Shown here in pieces: positions 1 to 7,272 of a stretch of DNA of 63,341 bases. Source of the stretch: Clostridiales bacterium (GTDB lineage Bacteria > Bacillota > Clostridia > Lachnospirales > CAG-274). How positions within the stretch are numbered: the stretch's first letter is position 1; every line of letters starts with the position of its first letter. The stretch lies in contig JAHALF010000012.1 in NCBI GenBank assembly GCA_018371275.1, forward strand, positions 1-63,341, written 5' to 3'. Position numbers and translations under genes: made by a program. The notes beneath the pieces are model-generated. The model made no database searches. It saw only the letters and a list, made by a program, of their open reading frames with translations, and was not told where the DNA came from.

Positions 1-1
1 G

Positions 2-1138
2 TTAGACTTGTCTATAGGGAATATGTCAGCGTATGGGATAGGATTAGATGAGATAATGGACGCATTTGGTCTTGAGAAAAAAGTTGATTTGAATGCTAAG
101 TCTTCTCAGGTTGGTGCTATTAGTGGAACTGAAACAACAAAGGTAACATCAGGTACAATAGCAGATATAAATGGTGCTACTAACGATGAAAAGTTAACAA
201 CAGCAACCGTTAAGATAAAGGCTTTAGTTAATGGCGTTGAAAAAGATCTTACATATGATATTGATCTATCAAGTTCAGCTGTAACAGCAGCTAATCAAAA
301 ATTTGATAAAACACAGGTTCAACAAGCTATTGCTAAGGGATTAAGTGAAAATTCTGAGTTTGTAAAAGATTTCAAAGTATCTACAAGTGGCGCTGATAAA
401 TTAGTTATTGAAGCAAATTCTCCAGGTGGTGAAATTGTAATTGGAACTGGTGCTGCTGGTGCTGCTGGTGCTGCTACTGATATTATAATTACTTATGGTC
501 AAACAGATAAAGGGAAGGATGTAAATGGTGGTAATCCAGTTAACCTTGGTTCAACTCAAAATACAGATAGAGTTGTTGGAAACCATGGAACAATAAATGT
601 TGATGGGTTAAAAGATGGAGAGACAGTAACAATAGGTGGTAAGACATTTACAAAAGTAGCTGATGCTAATGCTGCAAAAAATACTTATGGTGGCTTTAGT
701 ACAATAGATGAACTTCAAAATTTACTTGCTGATGAAAATATTAGTACAGCTAAAACAAATAATGATAAATCTCTTATTCTTAACTTTGTAGATTCAAATA
801 ATAGTAGATTAGCAGGAACATACTCTGTAAACCAAAAACAAGTATCAGACAAAGGTAAAGAATATTCTAACCTATTAGAAAACATTGATGAATCTTTGAA
901 ACATGTCACAGAACAAAGAGCTAAACTTGGGGCTAACCAAAACAGACTTGAATATACAATTAAAAACTTAGACTTATCTAGTGAAAACTTAAGTGCTGCT
1001 AGATCTCGTATAGAAGACACAGATATGGCTAAGGAAATGATGAACTTAACACAAGCTAATGTTCTTCAACAAGCTGCTACATCTATTCTTGCTCAAGCTA
1101 ACCAAGCTCCTAATAACATTACTCAATTATTAGGATAA
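2..1138 (+). CDS. Flagellin, 3' part (5' end outside the window)
   Basis: Structural subunit of the flagellar filament, exported through the flagellar type III apparatus. The reading frame is open to the left edge, so the N-terminal D0/D1 helices are missing only because the window begins inside the gene; 378 codons are visible. The last about 90 residues are the conserved C-terminal D1/D0 region, with the signatures LGANQNRLEYTI, RIEDTDMAKEMM and the terminal QAPNNITQLLG. Residues about 25-270 are the variable surface domain and include a short Ala/Gly tract coded by three copies of a 9-base repeat. A hairpin terminator follows the stop, so this is the last or only gene of its unit. No other flagellar genes lie nearby. 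The identity is secure; the gene number cannot be given. Confidence 0.95.
   Translation, partial: LDLSIGNMSAYGIGLDEIMDAFGLEKKVDLNAKSSQVGAISGTETTKVTSGTIADINGATNDEKLTTATVKIKALVNGVEKDLTYDIDLSSSAVTAANQKFDKTQVQQAIAKGLSENSEFVKDFKVSTSGADKLVIEANSPGGEIVIGTGAAGAAGAATDIIITYGQTDKGKDVNGGNPVNLGSTQNTDRVVGNHGTINVDGLKDGETVTIGGKTFTKVADANAAKNTYGGFSTIDELQNLLADENISTAKTNNDKSLILNFVDSNNSRLAGTYSVNQKQVSDKGKEYSNLLENIDESLKHVTEQRAKLGANQNRLEYTIKNLDLSSENLSAARSRIEDTDMAKEMMNLTQANVLQQAATSILAQANQAPNNITQLLG
449..475 (+). repeat. Three in-frame copies of a 9-base repeat in the flagellin variable domain
   Basis: GGTGCTGCT is repeated exactly three times (449-457, 458-466, 467-475) and encodes Gly-Ala-Ala units in the surface-exposed part of the flagellin. 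Because the unit is a multiple of three, slippage would change the length without breaking the frame. Confidence 0.85.
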
Positions 1139-1151
1139 TAAATAATATATA

Positions 1152-1186
1152 AAATAAGAGCTAATTTTTTAGCTCTTATTTTTTTA
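1152..1186 (+). terminator. Rho-independent terminator after the flagellin gene
   Basis: AAATAAGAGCT (1152-1162) pairs with AGCTCTTATTT (1171-1181) across an 8-base T-rich loop, and a run of T follows. It starts 13 bases after the stop codon. Confidence 0.85.
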
Positions 1187-1349
1187 GATTGTTTTATACA
1201 CTTTTTTGTCTTTAATTTATTATATTCTAAAATTACTTACCATTTTTAGTACCATTTAAAAATAAAATATTATATTTATAAAATTAATAATATCATATTT
1301 TAATAACAAACAAGTTTTTATTAAAACTAATGATAAACAACCTATTTTA

Positions 1350-2978
1350 TTAAATTTGACCTATTACTTCTTTGCGTATTTTAATATATTCTTGTAATCC
1401 TAATTTTTCTAGTTGTTTACAATAATCATTCCACTCTTTATTAACATCAGCTTGACCACTAATCCAAGCCGCTGTCTTTTGATTAATATAATCTGTTATA
1501 GATTTAGAGTACTCTGCAAATTTAGCAGAATATTCTGATGGTACCCAAAAATCTTCTATTACACCATCTACAAAATATGGTTCGTAAAGCTCATCTGTAT
1601 CTTTCTTTTCATCATAAAGATCCGGTGTTTCCTTATCTAGTTTTAAATCTGGTGGAATATTAGTTGGCAATGCTTGACAAAATATATTATCAAAACTATA
1701 TTTATCATTATCTTCATCTGATAATTTTGATTTATCATATAATTTGTAATGATTTTCACCTATTTTCTCACAAGTTTTTCCAAAAGGTCCATTTTTTGCT
1801 TGGAATGAATTATCTACTTCATAAAGATTATCCCACCATCTAACAATAATTTCTGGATTTTTAGCTTTATCTGTAATAACTGCTTGACTTTTTAATGTCT
1901 GTATTCCAGTAGTAAATGCAAGCCATTTAGGATCATCACACTGTGGACTTTTTAAAACTGGTAATGGCTTAAAATCTGGCACTTCATTTAAAGGTATTTT
2001 TTTAAAGTCAGCACTCCAATAAGCTATAGATACACCATATAAATCTTGCTCACCTTTTCCTTTCCAAGTAGCTAAATCTTGTGTAAATAATTCTTTATCA
2101 AGTAATCCCTCTGAATTTAAACTTGCCATATATTCTATAAATTGTTTGTATTCTTCTCTATTTGCTCCAAACTCAAGCCTACCATCTATCATAGTAAATC
2201 CTGATGAATCTATTGGCAATCCAAACCAACCAGCAAGAAGTCCTAAATGCTTATTATTAGGATCTGCTGAAAATGGAATTTCATCATTAGGATTTCCATT
2301 TCCATTTGCATCTTCAGTTTTAAATTTATGTAAAACTTCTCTTAATTCTTCTGTATTAGTAGGCATTTTTAGCCCTAAGTTATCTAACCATTTTTGATTA
2401 ATATATGGGTTAAAATGTACCTTTGGAGATTTTGAAACAAATGGTATAGCATAAATATGACCATCTGGAGCAGTCATCGTTTCTCTAACTCCTGGCATTT
2501 CTAAGACTTCCATAATATTAGGGGCATACTTTTCAAAATAATCTTCTAATGGTATAAATATACCCATATTAACACCATATGTTAAAATGTCTGTTGGAGA
2601 TATACACCAACCACCAATAACATCCGTATAATCTCCAGAGCTTAAAGCCAACCCATATTTTTCTTTCGCTATTTCATAAGGATACTGTTGTACATCCACT
2701 TTAATATTTGTCTGTTCCTCCAACATAGGCCATACAAATTGATTATCTAAAGGCGTTCTATTATCTACAAATAAAGAAAATTGATAACTGTCTTTATCTA
2801 CTATTGGTAACCCCTCTTTATTCATTTGAGGACTATTTTTTACACTATCATTTTTTAAAACTTTTTTATCAACACTAGATACTTTAGAGCTATTCATACT
2901 ACAACCACTTAATATAGTTTGTGTAATAAACAATACAGATAAAAAAATCGTAACATTTTTAATAAATTTCTTTTTCAT
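1350..2978 (-). CDS. Extracellular solute-binding lipoprotein (sugar ABC transporter type)
   Basis: Predicted ligand-binding lipoprotein of a carbohydrate ABC importer, anchored on the outside of the membrane. The N terminus is a lipoprotein signal: a Lys-rich start, a hydrophobic stretch, then the lipobox LSGC with the lipidated Cys near residue 26. The 542-residue length and the mature sequence, rich in Trp, Tyr and Asp/Asn, match the large family-1 solute-binding proteins (LplA/UgpB-like) common in Clostridia and Paenibacilli. The AGGAGG ribosome binding site just before ATG supports the start. No permease or ATPase gene is adjacent, so it is an orphan that must borrow a transporter from elsewhere. 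The substrate cannot be told from sequence. Confidence 0.85.
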   Translation of the reverse strand: MKKKFIKNVTIFLSVLFITQTILSGCSMNSSKVSSVDKKVLKNDSVKNSPQMNKEGLPIVDKDSYQFSLFVDNRTPLDNQFVWPMLEEQTNIKVDVQQYPYEIAKEKYGLALSSGDYTDVIGGWCISPTDILTYGVNMGIFIPLEDYFEKYAPNIMEVLEMPGVRETMTAPDGHIYAIPFVSKSPKVHFNPYINQKWLDNLGLKMPTNTEELREVLHKFKTEDANGNGNPNDEIPFSADPNNKHLGLLAGWFGLPIDSSGFTMIDGRLEFGANREEYKQFIEYMASLNSEGLLDKELFTQDLATWKGKGEQDLYGVSIAYWSADFKKIPLNEVPDFKPLPVLKSPQCDDPKWLAFTTGIQTLKSQAVITDKAKNPEIIVRWWDNLYEVDNSFQAKNGPFGKTCEKIGENHYKLYDKSKLSDEDNDKYSFDNIFCQALPTNIPPDLKLDKETPDLYDEKKDTDELYEPYFVDGVIEDFWVPSEYSAKFAEYSKSITDYINQKTAAWISGQADVNKEWNDYCKQLEKLGLQEYIKIRKEVIGQI

Positions 2979-3254
2979 AATAAAACTCCTCCTTTTTTAT
3001 TTTTTAATCCCTAAAACAAATTATACATAATGTATATTATATATATAACATTTTATTCAAAAATTGTCAATATTAATATCATCCAAATTTACTCAAATTA
3101 TATTTTTGTGAATTTAAACATAAAATAATTTTTTTCGTTTATTTTTTTATAAATTTTTAAGTTATTTAAATTAAATATATCTTATTTTTTAGTTAATAGT
3201 ATTTTTTAAATTAACTTAATTTTTAAATTGAAATATTTACAATTATGTTTAATA

Positions 3255-3488
3255 CTATACTCTTTCTACTAATATATTTTTTGTTACATCTTCTCTAAGA
3301 GCTATCATAGTCCCCTTTACAAAGTATGCCACAGGTTCATTTAATGGACTTTTTAATACACACTTTACAAGACTACCATCTATAAATCCAAGCTCTTGTA
3401 ATCTTCTTTTTATATTTTCTTCTAAAAATATTTTTCTTATATAACAGCTTTTACCAAGTTCTAAATCATTTAACATTATTTTATTCAT
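3255..3488 (-). CDS. feoA: FeoA-family small protein of ferrous iron transport
   Basis: A 77-residue SH3-like FeoA domain protein, thought to bind and modulate the FeoB ferrous-iron channel on the cytoplasmic side. The family pattern is clear: an N-terminal LNDLELGKSCYIRKI strand, the RRLQELGFIDGSLVKC turn, the central FVKGTMIALR strand and a short charged end. AGAGGAG eight bases before ATG fits this start. feoB is not in the window, so this is a solitary feoA. It is divergent from a DtxR-type regulator, and the 68-base gap contains a short dyad, which suggests metal-dependent control. Function as FeoA is known for the family; partner and metal are inferred. Confidence 0.88.
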   Translation of the reverse strand: MNKIMLNDLELGKSCYIRKIFLEENIKRRLQELGFIDGSLVKCVLKSPLNEPVAYFVKGTMIALREDVTKNILVERV

Positions 3489-3513
3489 AATAAATTCTCC
3501 TCTTAATATATTT

Positions 3514-3527
3514 AGTTTAAGGAAACT
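3514..3527. promoter_or_regulatory. Short dyad between feoA and the metal regulator, candidate operator
   Basis: AGTTT (3514-3518) and AAACT (3523-3527) form an inverted repeat around AAGG in the 68-base divergent gap. It resembles the size of DtxR/MntR half-sites, but it is AT-rich and short, so it is only a candidate binding site. Confidence 0.35.
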
Positions 3528-3556
3528 TTTATGTATTATATTAAAAAACTTTTTAA

Positions 3557-3988
3557 ATGTTACAAAAAGGAGCTGATTTTATTTTTAAAACACAAAAAGC
3601 CTATGATTTAGAAAGAACAAACACTATAACTTTTGCTATGGAAGATTATATAGAAATGATTTACAGAACAAACAAAGAAAATATTAAAATAACAGAACTT
3701 GCAAAATTATTAAACATTAAATCATCCTCTGTATCTAAAATGATAGAAAAATTAAAAGACTTAAATTTGGTGGAAAAAGAAAAATATGGAGAAATAAATT
3801 TAACATATGATGGTAAAAATTTAGGTAATTATCTATTAAAAAGACATAATATACTATGTAAATTTTTTAATAAAATAAATAATAAAAATAACTTATATTT
3901 AGTAGAACAAATTGAACACTTTTTTGATAAAGAAACAATAGAAAGTATAGAAAAATTTTTAAAAAGAATGGAGGAAAAAAATGATTAA
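3557..3988 (+). CDS. DtxR/MntR-family metal-dependent transcriptional regulator
   Basis: Winged-helix repressor that binds DNA when loaded with Fe2+ or Mn2+. From the phrase FAMEDYIEMIYR the protein follows the family: ITELAKLLNIKSSSVSKMIEKL is the helix-turn-helix, then a wing (NLVEKEKYGEINLT), then the dimerisation helices with a His-rich KRHNILCKFF segment. No C-terminal SH3 domain is present (143 residues), as in MntR. The start is uncertain. The ATG at 3557 has no ribosome binding site, while AAAAAGGAG lies at 3565-3573 inside the frame and would fit a rare ATT start at 3581; the next ATG is codon 28. It is divergent from feoA and overlaps the next gene by 8 bases. Confidence 0.88.
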   Translation: MLQKGADFIFKTQKAYDLERTNTITFAMEDYIEMIYRTNKENIKITELAKLLNIKSSSVSKMIEKLKDLNLVEKEKYGEINLTYDGKNLGNYLLKRHNILCKFFNKINNKNNLYLVEQIEHFFDKETIESIEKFLKRMEEKND

Positions 3989-4883
3989 CCTTAAAAACTT
4001 AAATAATAAATATGTACATAATTTTTCTTTTAAAAAGATAATAATATTTATAATATTGTTTTTAAGCCTTATTTTTTCTTTTAACTATATTTATAACAAC
4101 ACCTTACCTTGCTATAATGATACATCTAATAATGGTATAAAATTACCTATAATTATGTACCATCACATATCTAAAAGCGAAAGTAGATTAAATGACTTTA
4201 CTATTAAACCTGAACAATTTGAAAAAGATATGTTATATTTAAAAGAAAAAGGTTATGAAACTATAAGTGTTAAACAACTTTTAGACTATGTAAATAATAA
4301 TGAACCGTTACCAGATAAGCCTGTTATGATAACTTTTGATGATGGCCACGAAAGTTTTAATGAGTATATTTACCCTATATTAAAAAAATATGATTTAAAA
4401 GCAGTTCTATCTGTTGTTGGCTCATATACAGATACTTATACTGAAAACGAAGACCACAATATAAACTATTCATATTTAACATGGAAACAAATAAATGAAT
4501 TAGCCGATAGCGGAATAGTAGAAATAGGAAATCACACATATGACTTACATACTATTGACAAAGGTCGTAAAGGTTGTAGTAAAAATCCTGGAGAAGATGT
4601 GGAACAATATAGAAACTTCTTAACTAAAGATGTATTAAAATTACAAGATAAAATAACAAACTATACTGGTTCTAATTTAAAAATATTTACATACCCTTTT
4701 GGGAGATTTAGTAAAGAAACTAAAGAAATAATAAAAGATTTAGATTTTTCCGTTATTTTTAATTGTGCTCAAGTTGTAAATATAATAGATAGAAATAATC
4801 CAGATATTCTCTATAACTTAGGTAGGTTTAACCGTCCTAATGGCATAAACTCGGAACAATTTTTTAAAAATATTATAGAATAA
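3981..4883 (+). CDS. Membrane-anchored polysaccharide deacetylase (CE4 / NodB fold)
   Basis: Predicted metal-dependent deacetylase acting on extracellular N-acetylated glycans, probably peptidoglycan or a surface polysaccharide. Residues about 18-37 form one hydrophobic segment that serves as a signal anchor. The NodB domain then shows the MYHHIS start, the TFDDG motif (catalytic base and metal Asp), the NHTYDLH motif with the two metal histidines, and TYPFG. The start ATG overlaps the end of the upstream metal regulator by 8 bases, so the two are probably co-translated. The stop codon lies in the stem of a strong bidirectional terminator. The exact substrate is not evident. Confidence 0.88.
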   Translation: MINLKNLNNKYVHNFSFKKIIIFIILFLSLIFSFNYIYNNTLPCYNDTSNNGIKLPIIMYHHISKSESRLNDFTIKPEQFEKDMLYLKEKGYETISVKQLLDYVNNNEPLPDKPVMITFDDGHESFNEYIYPILKKYDLKAVLSVVGSYTDTYTENEDHNINYSYLTWKQINELADSGIVEIGNHTYDLHTIDKGRKGCSKNPGEDVEQYRNFLTKDVLKLQDKITNYTGSNLKIFTYPFGRFSKETKEIIKDLDFSVIFNCAQVVNIIDRNNPDILYNLGRFNRPNGINSEQFFKNIIE

Positions 4884-4912
4884 AATGCAATTTTTATTGC
4901 ATTTTATTCTAT
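4875..4912. terminator. Bidirectional terminator between convergent genes
   Basis: A perfect 17-bp stem (4875-4891 with 4896-4912) with a TTTT loop contains the deacetylase stop codon and ends nine bases before the GH31 gene. A/T tracts on both sides let it work for both strands. Confidence 0.85.
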
Positions 4913-4920
4913 AAATTATA

Positions 4921-7170
4921 TTAAAGCATATTATTATCTCTCTTAAAGTTAAATTTTTCTTCTGAAATAGACTTAACTACATAATTAACATTATAGCTAT
5001 TATTTTCAAAAGTTACTTCACAAAGATTATATTTATCTTGTAAATAGTCATTTGTTTCTCCATCATCATAATAATATAATGTTTTAGCATTATCACCATA
5101 TATTTTAAATGTTACTTCATTAGGTCTATTTTTAGTATTTTTATATTCTTGCTCGTAAACTGGTATTATAGAACCCTCTTTTACAAATAATAAAACTTCG
5201 TCTAATTCACATTGTAAATTATATGTTTTTTCACCTTTAAATTTTTCATTAGTAAAATAGTTGTACCAATTACCTTTTGGCAAATATACAACCTTTTTCC
5301 TCTCTCCTTCATATACAACAGGAGCTACTAACATAGCATTACCAAACATAAATTGCTCTTTTAGGTCTAAAACATTTATATCATCTTGAAACTCCATAAC
5401 CATTGGTCTAAAAATAGGAAAACCTAGTTTATGTGCTTGATAGTATAAATTATAAAGATAAGGCATAAGTTCATATCTAAGTTTTATACATTTTTTAGCT
5501 ATATCCTCTGCCCTTTTTCCAAAAGCCCAAGGTTCTTGTCTTCTAGTATACATATTAGAATGATTTCTAAGTATTGGTAAAAATGTGCCTAGTTGATTCC
5601 ACCTTATAAATAATTCCTCTGTACTATCTAAACCAAAACCAGATACGTCATTACCTACAAAAGCAAAGCCACTAATACCAAGATTACAATTCATAGTAAT
5701 AGACATTCTAAGCTGTTGCCAAAGGCTCATATTATCTCCTGTCCAAACAGAAGAATATCTTTGCCCACCAGCATAAGTAGCTCTAGTCATAGAAAAACCT
5801 CTTTTGTTAGGATATAATTCTTGTTGTGCTTCACAAGAAGCTCTACTCATTTCAAAACCATATCTATTATGGAATTCCTTATGTTCAATAATACCATAGT
5901 CACTGTTATGTAAACAATTTTCTAACATAGTTTTATACTCATTATTAAATACACAAGGCTCATTCATATCATTCCATATACCATCTATATTATATTTTGT
6001 TATAAATTGTTTAAGTTCCTCTTTCCACCATTTTCTACATTGCTCATTAGAAAAATCTGGAAATGCACTATCGTTAGGCCAAACAGCTCCAATAAAAACT
6101 TTACCATCTAAAGTTTTTGTAAAATAATCTCCAGCTAATCCTCTGTTATATACACTATAATTTTCATCTACTTTTACACCAGGGTCTAATATTGTAATAG
6201 TTTTTATGCCTTTTTCCTTAAAATTATGTATAGCCTCACCTATACCATCAAATTCTGGAGATTTAAAAGTCATTACCCTAAACCCATCCATATAGTCTAT
6301 ATCTAAATAAACTACATCTATTGGTATATCTTTTTGTTCAAATGTATCCAGTAACTCTCCTACTTCTTGTTTAGAAAAATAACTAAATCTACATTGTTGA
6401 TATCCTAAGCTCCATAAAGGTGGCATATCCATTCTACCTGTTAATAGTGTATATCTTCTTACCACATCTTTTATATTTTTACCAAATATAAAATAATATT
6501 GGATTTGCCCCCCATTTGCTCCAAAAAATATCCTATCTCTATAACTTTTTCCCATATCAAAATAGCTTCTAAAACTATTATCAAAAAATATCCCATACGT
6601 ATGATTTTTCTTAACGGCCACATAAAAAGGTATTGTTTTATAGTACATTACAGAATTATCATCTGTTTCTGGGTCATCTGTATTATAATTTTCCATATAA
6701 CAACCTTTTTTATTAAGTTCTCCACCTTTTTCTCCAAAACCATAATATGCAATTGCATCATTTTCTTTTGTTATAAATATATGCCCATTTTCATCTACAA
6801 AGCTTGGCTGAAAATCTCTACAAATAATATTTTTATCTAAATCTAAAAATGTTATTTCTGTTGTATATTTATCTACATAAATATATCCCTCTTTACATTT
6901 TATAATAATATTACCCTCTTCTAAATTTACATTTATATCTTTATAAATATCATTATAGCAAACTGCACCTGTTGGCTTTGCTTCTTCATATATATCAGAT
7001 ATGAAAACTTTAACTATTCCATCTCCATAAAAATTTAATGTAATCATACGATTAGTAAAGTTTAGATATAATTTATTTTCATCTATTTTATATTCTTTAA
7101 ACTTAACTGGATTACCCATATAACTTTTAAACTGTTGGTTTAGTATTTCACGATATTTTAATTGTTCCAT
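4921..7170 (-). CDS. Glycoside hydrolase family 31 (alpha-glucosidase type)
   Basis: Retaining alpha-glycosidase, 749 residues, most likely an alpha-glucosidase or alpha-xylosidase acting on imported oligosaccharides. The family block IWNDMNEP carries the catalytic nucleophile Asp, and VWTGDNMSLW carries the expected acid/base Asp; YLDIDYMDGF and GFAFVGNDVSGF are further GH31 blocks. The N-terminal about 220 residues are the usual beta-sandwich and the last about 120 a C-terminal beta domain. There is no signal peptide, so it is cytoplasmic. The ribosome binding site AAAGGGGG precedes ATG. It lies downstream of the GH38 gene but is separated from it by a hairpin, so it may be expressed at a lower level. 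Substrate preference is not fixed by sequence. Confidence 0.9.
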   Translation of the reverse strand: MEQLKYREILNQQFKSYMGNPVKFKEYKIDENKLYLNFTNRMITLNFYGDGIVKVFISDIYEEAKPTGAVCYNDIYKDINVNLEEGNIIIKCKEGYIYVDKYTTEITFLDLDKNIICRDFQPSFVDENGHIFITKENDAIAYYGFGEKGGELNKKGCYMENYNTDDPETDDNSVMYYKTIPFYVAVKKNHTYGIFFDNSFRSYFDMGKSYRDRIFFGANGGQIQYYFIFGKNIKDVVRRYTLLTGRMDMPPLWSLGYQQCRFSYFSKQEVGELLDTFEQKDIPIDVVYLDIDYMDGFRVMTFKSPEFDGIGEAIHNFKEKGIKTITILDPGVKVDENYSVYNRGLAGDYFTKTLDGKVFIGAVWPNDSAFPDFSNEQCRKWWKEELKQFITKYNIDGIWNDMNEPCVFNNEYKTMLENCLHNSDYGIIEHKEFHNRYGFEMSRASCEAQQELYPNKRGFSMTRATYAGGQRYSSVWTGDNMSLWQQLRMSITMNCNLGISGFAFVGNDVSGFGLDSTEELFIRWNQLGTFLPILRNHSNMYTRRQEPWAFGKRAEDIAKKCIKLRYELMPYLYNLYYQAHKLGFPIFRPMVMEFQDDINVLDLKEQFMFGNAMLVAPVVYEGERKKVVYLPKGNWYNYFTNEKFKGEKTYNLQCELDEVLLFVKEGSIIPVYEQEYKNTKNRPNEVTFKIYGDNAKTLYYYDDGETNDYLQDKYNLCEVTFENNSYNVNYVVKSISEEKFNFKRDNNML

Positions 7171-7211
7171 ATAAAAATCCCCCTTTAATCTTAATAATTA
7201 ATGAAATTAAT

Positions 7212-7253
7212 AAATACACATTAAGATAAAATATTTTATCCTAATGTGTATTT
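7212..7253 (-). terminator. Hairpin between the GH38 and GH31 genes
   Basis: A 21-bp stem with a single mismatch (7212-7232 with 7233-7253) lies after the GH38 stop and only 42 bases before the GH31 start, followed on the minus strand by a T-rich tract. The remaining room for a separate GH31 promoter is small, so it probably attenuates rather than ends the transcript. Confidence 0.7.
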
Positions 7254-7272
7254 TAAATAAAATTTCTGATAA

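Noticed and set aside
2..100. Flagellin apparently missing its N terminus, as in a pseudogene
   Set aside because: The frame is open to the first base of the window and the C-terminal part is fully conserved; the loss is due to the window edge.
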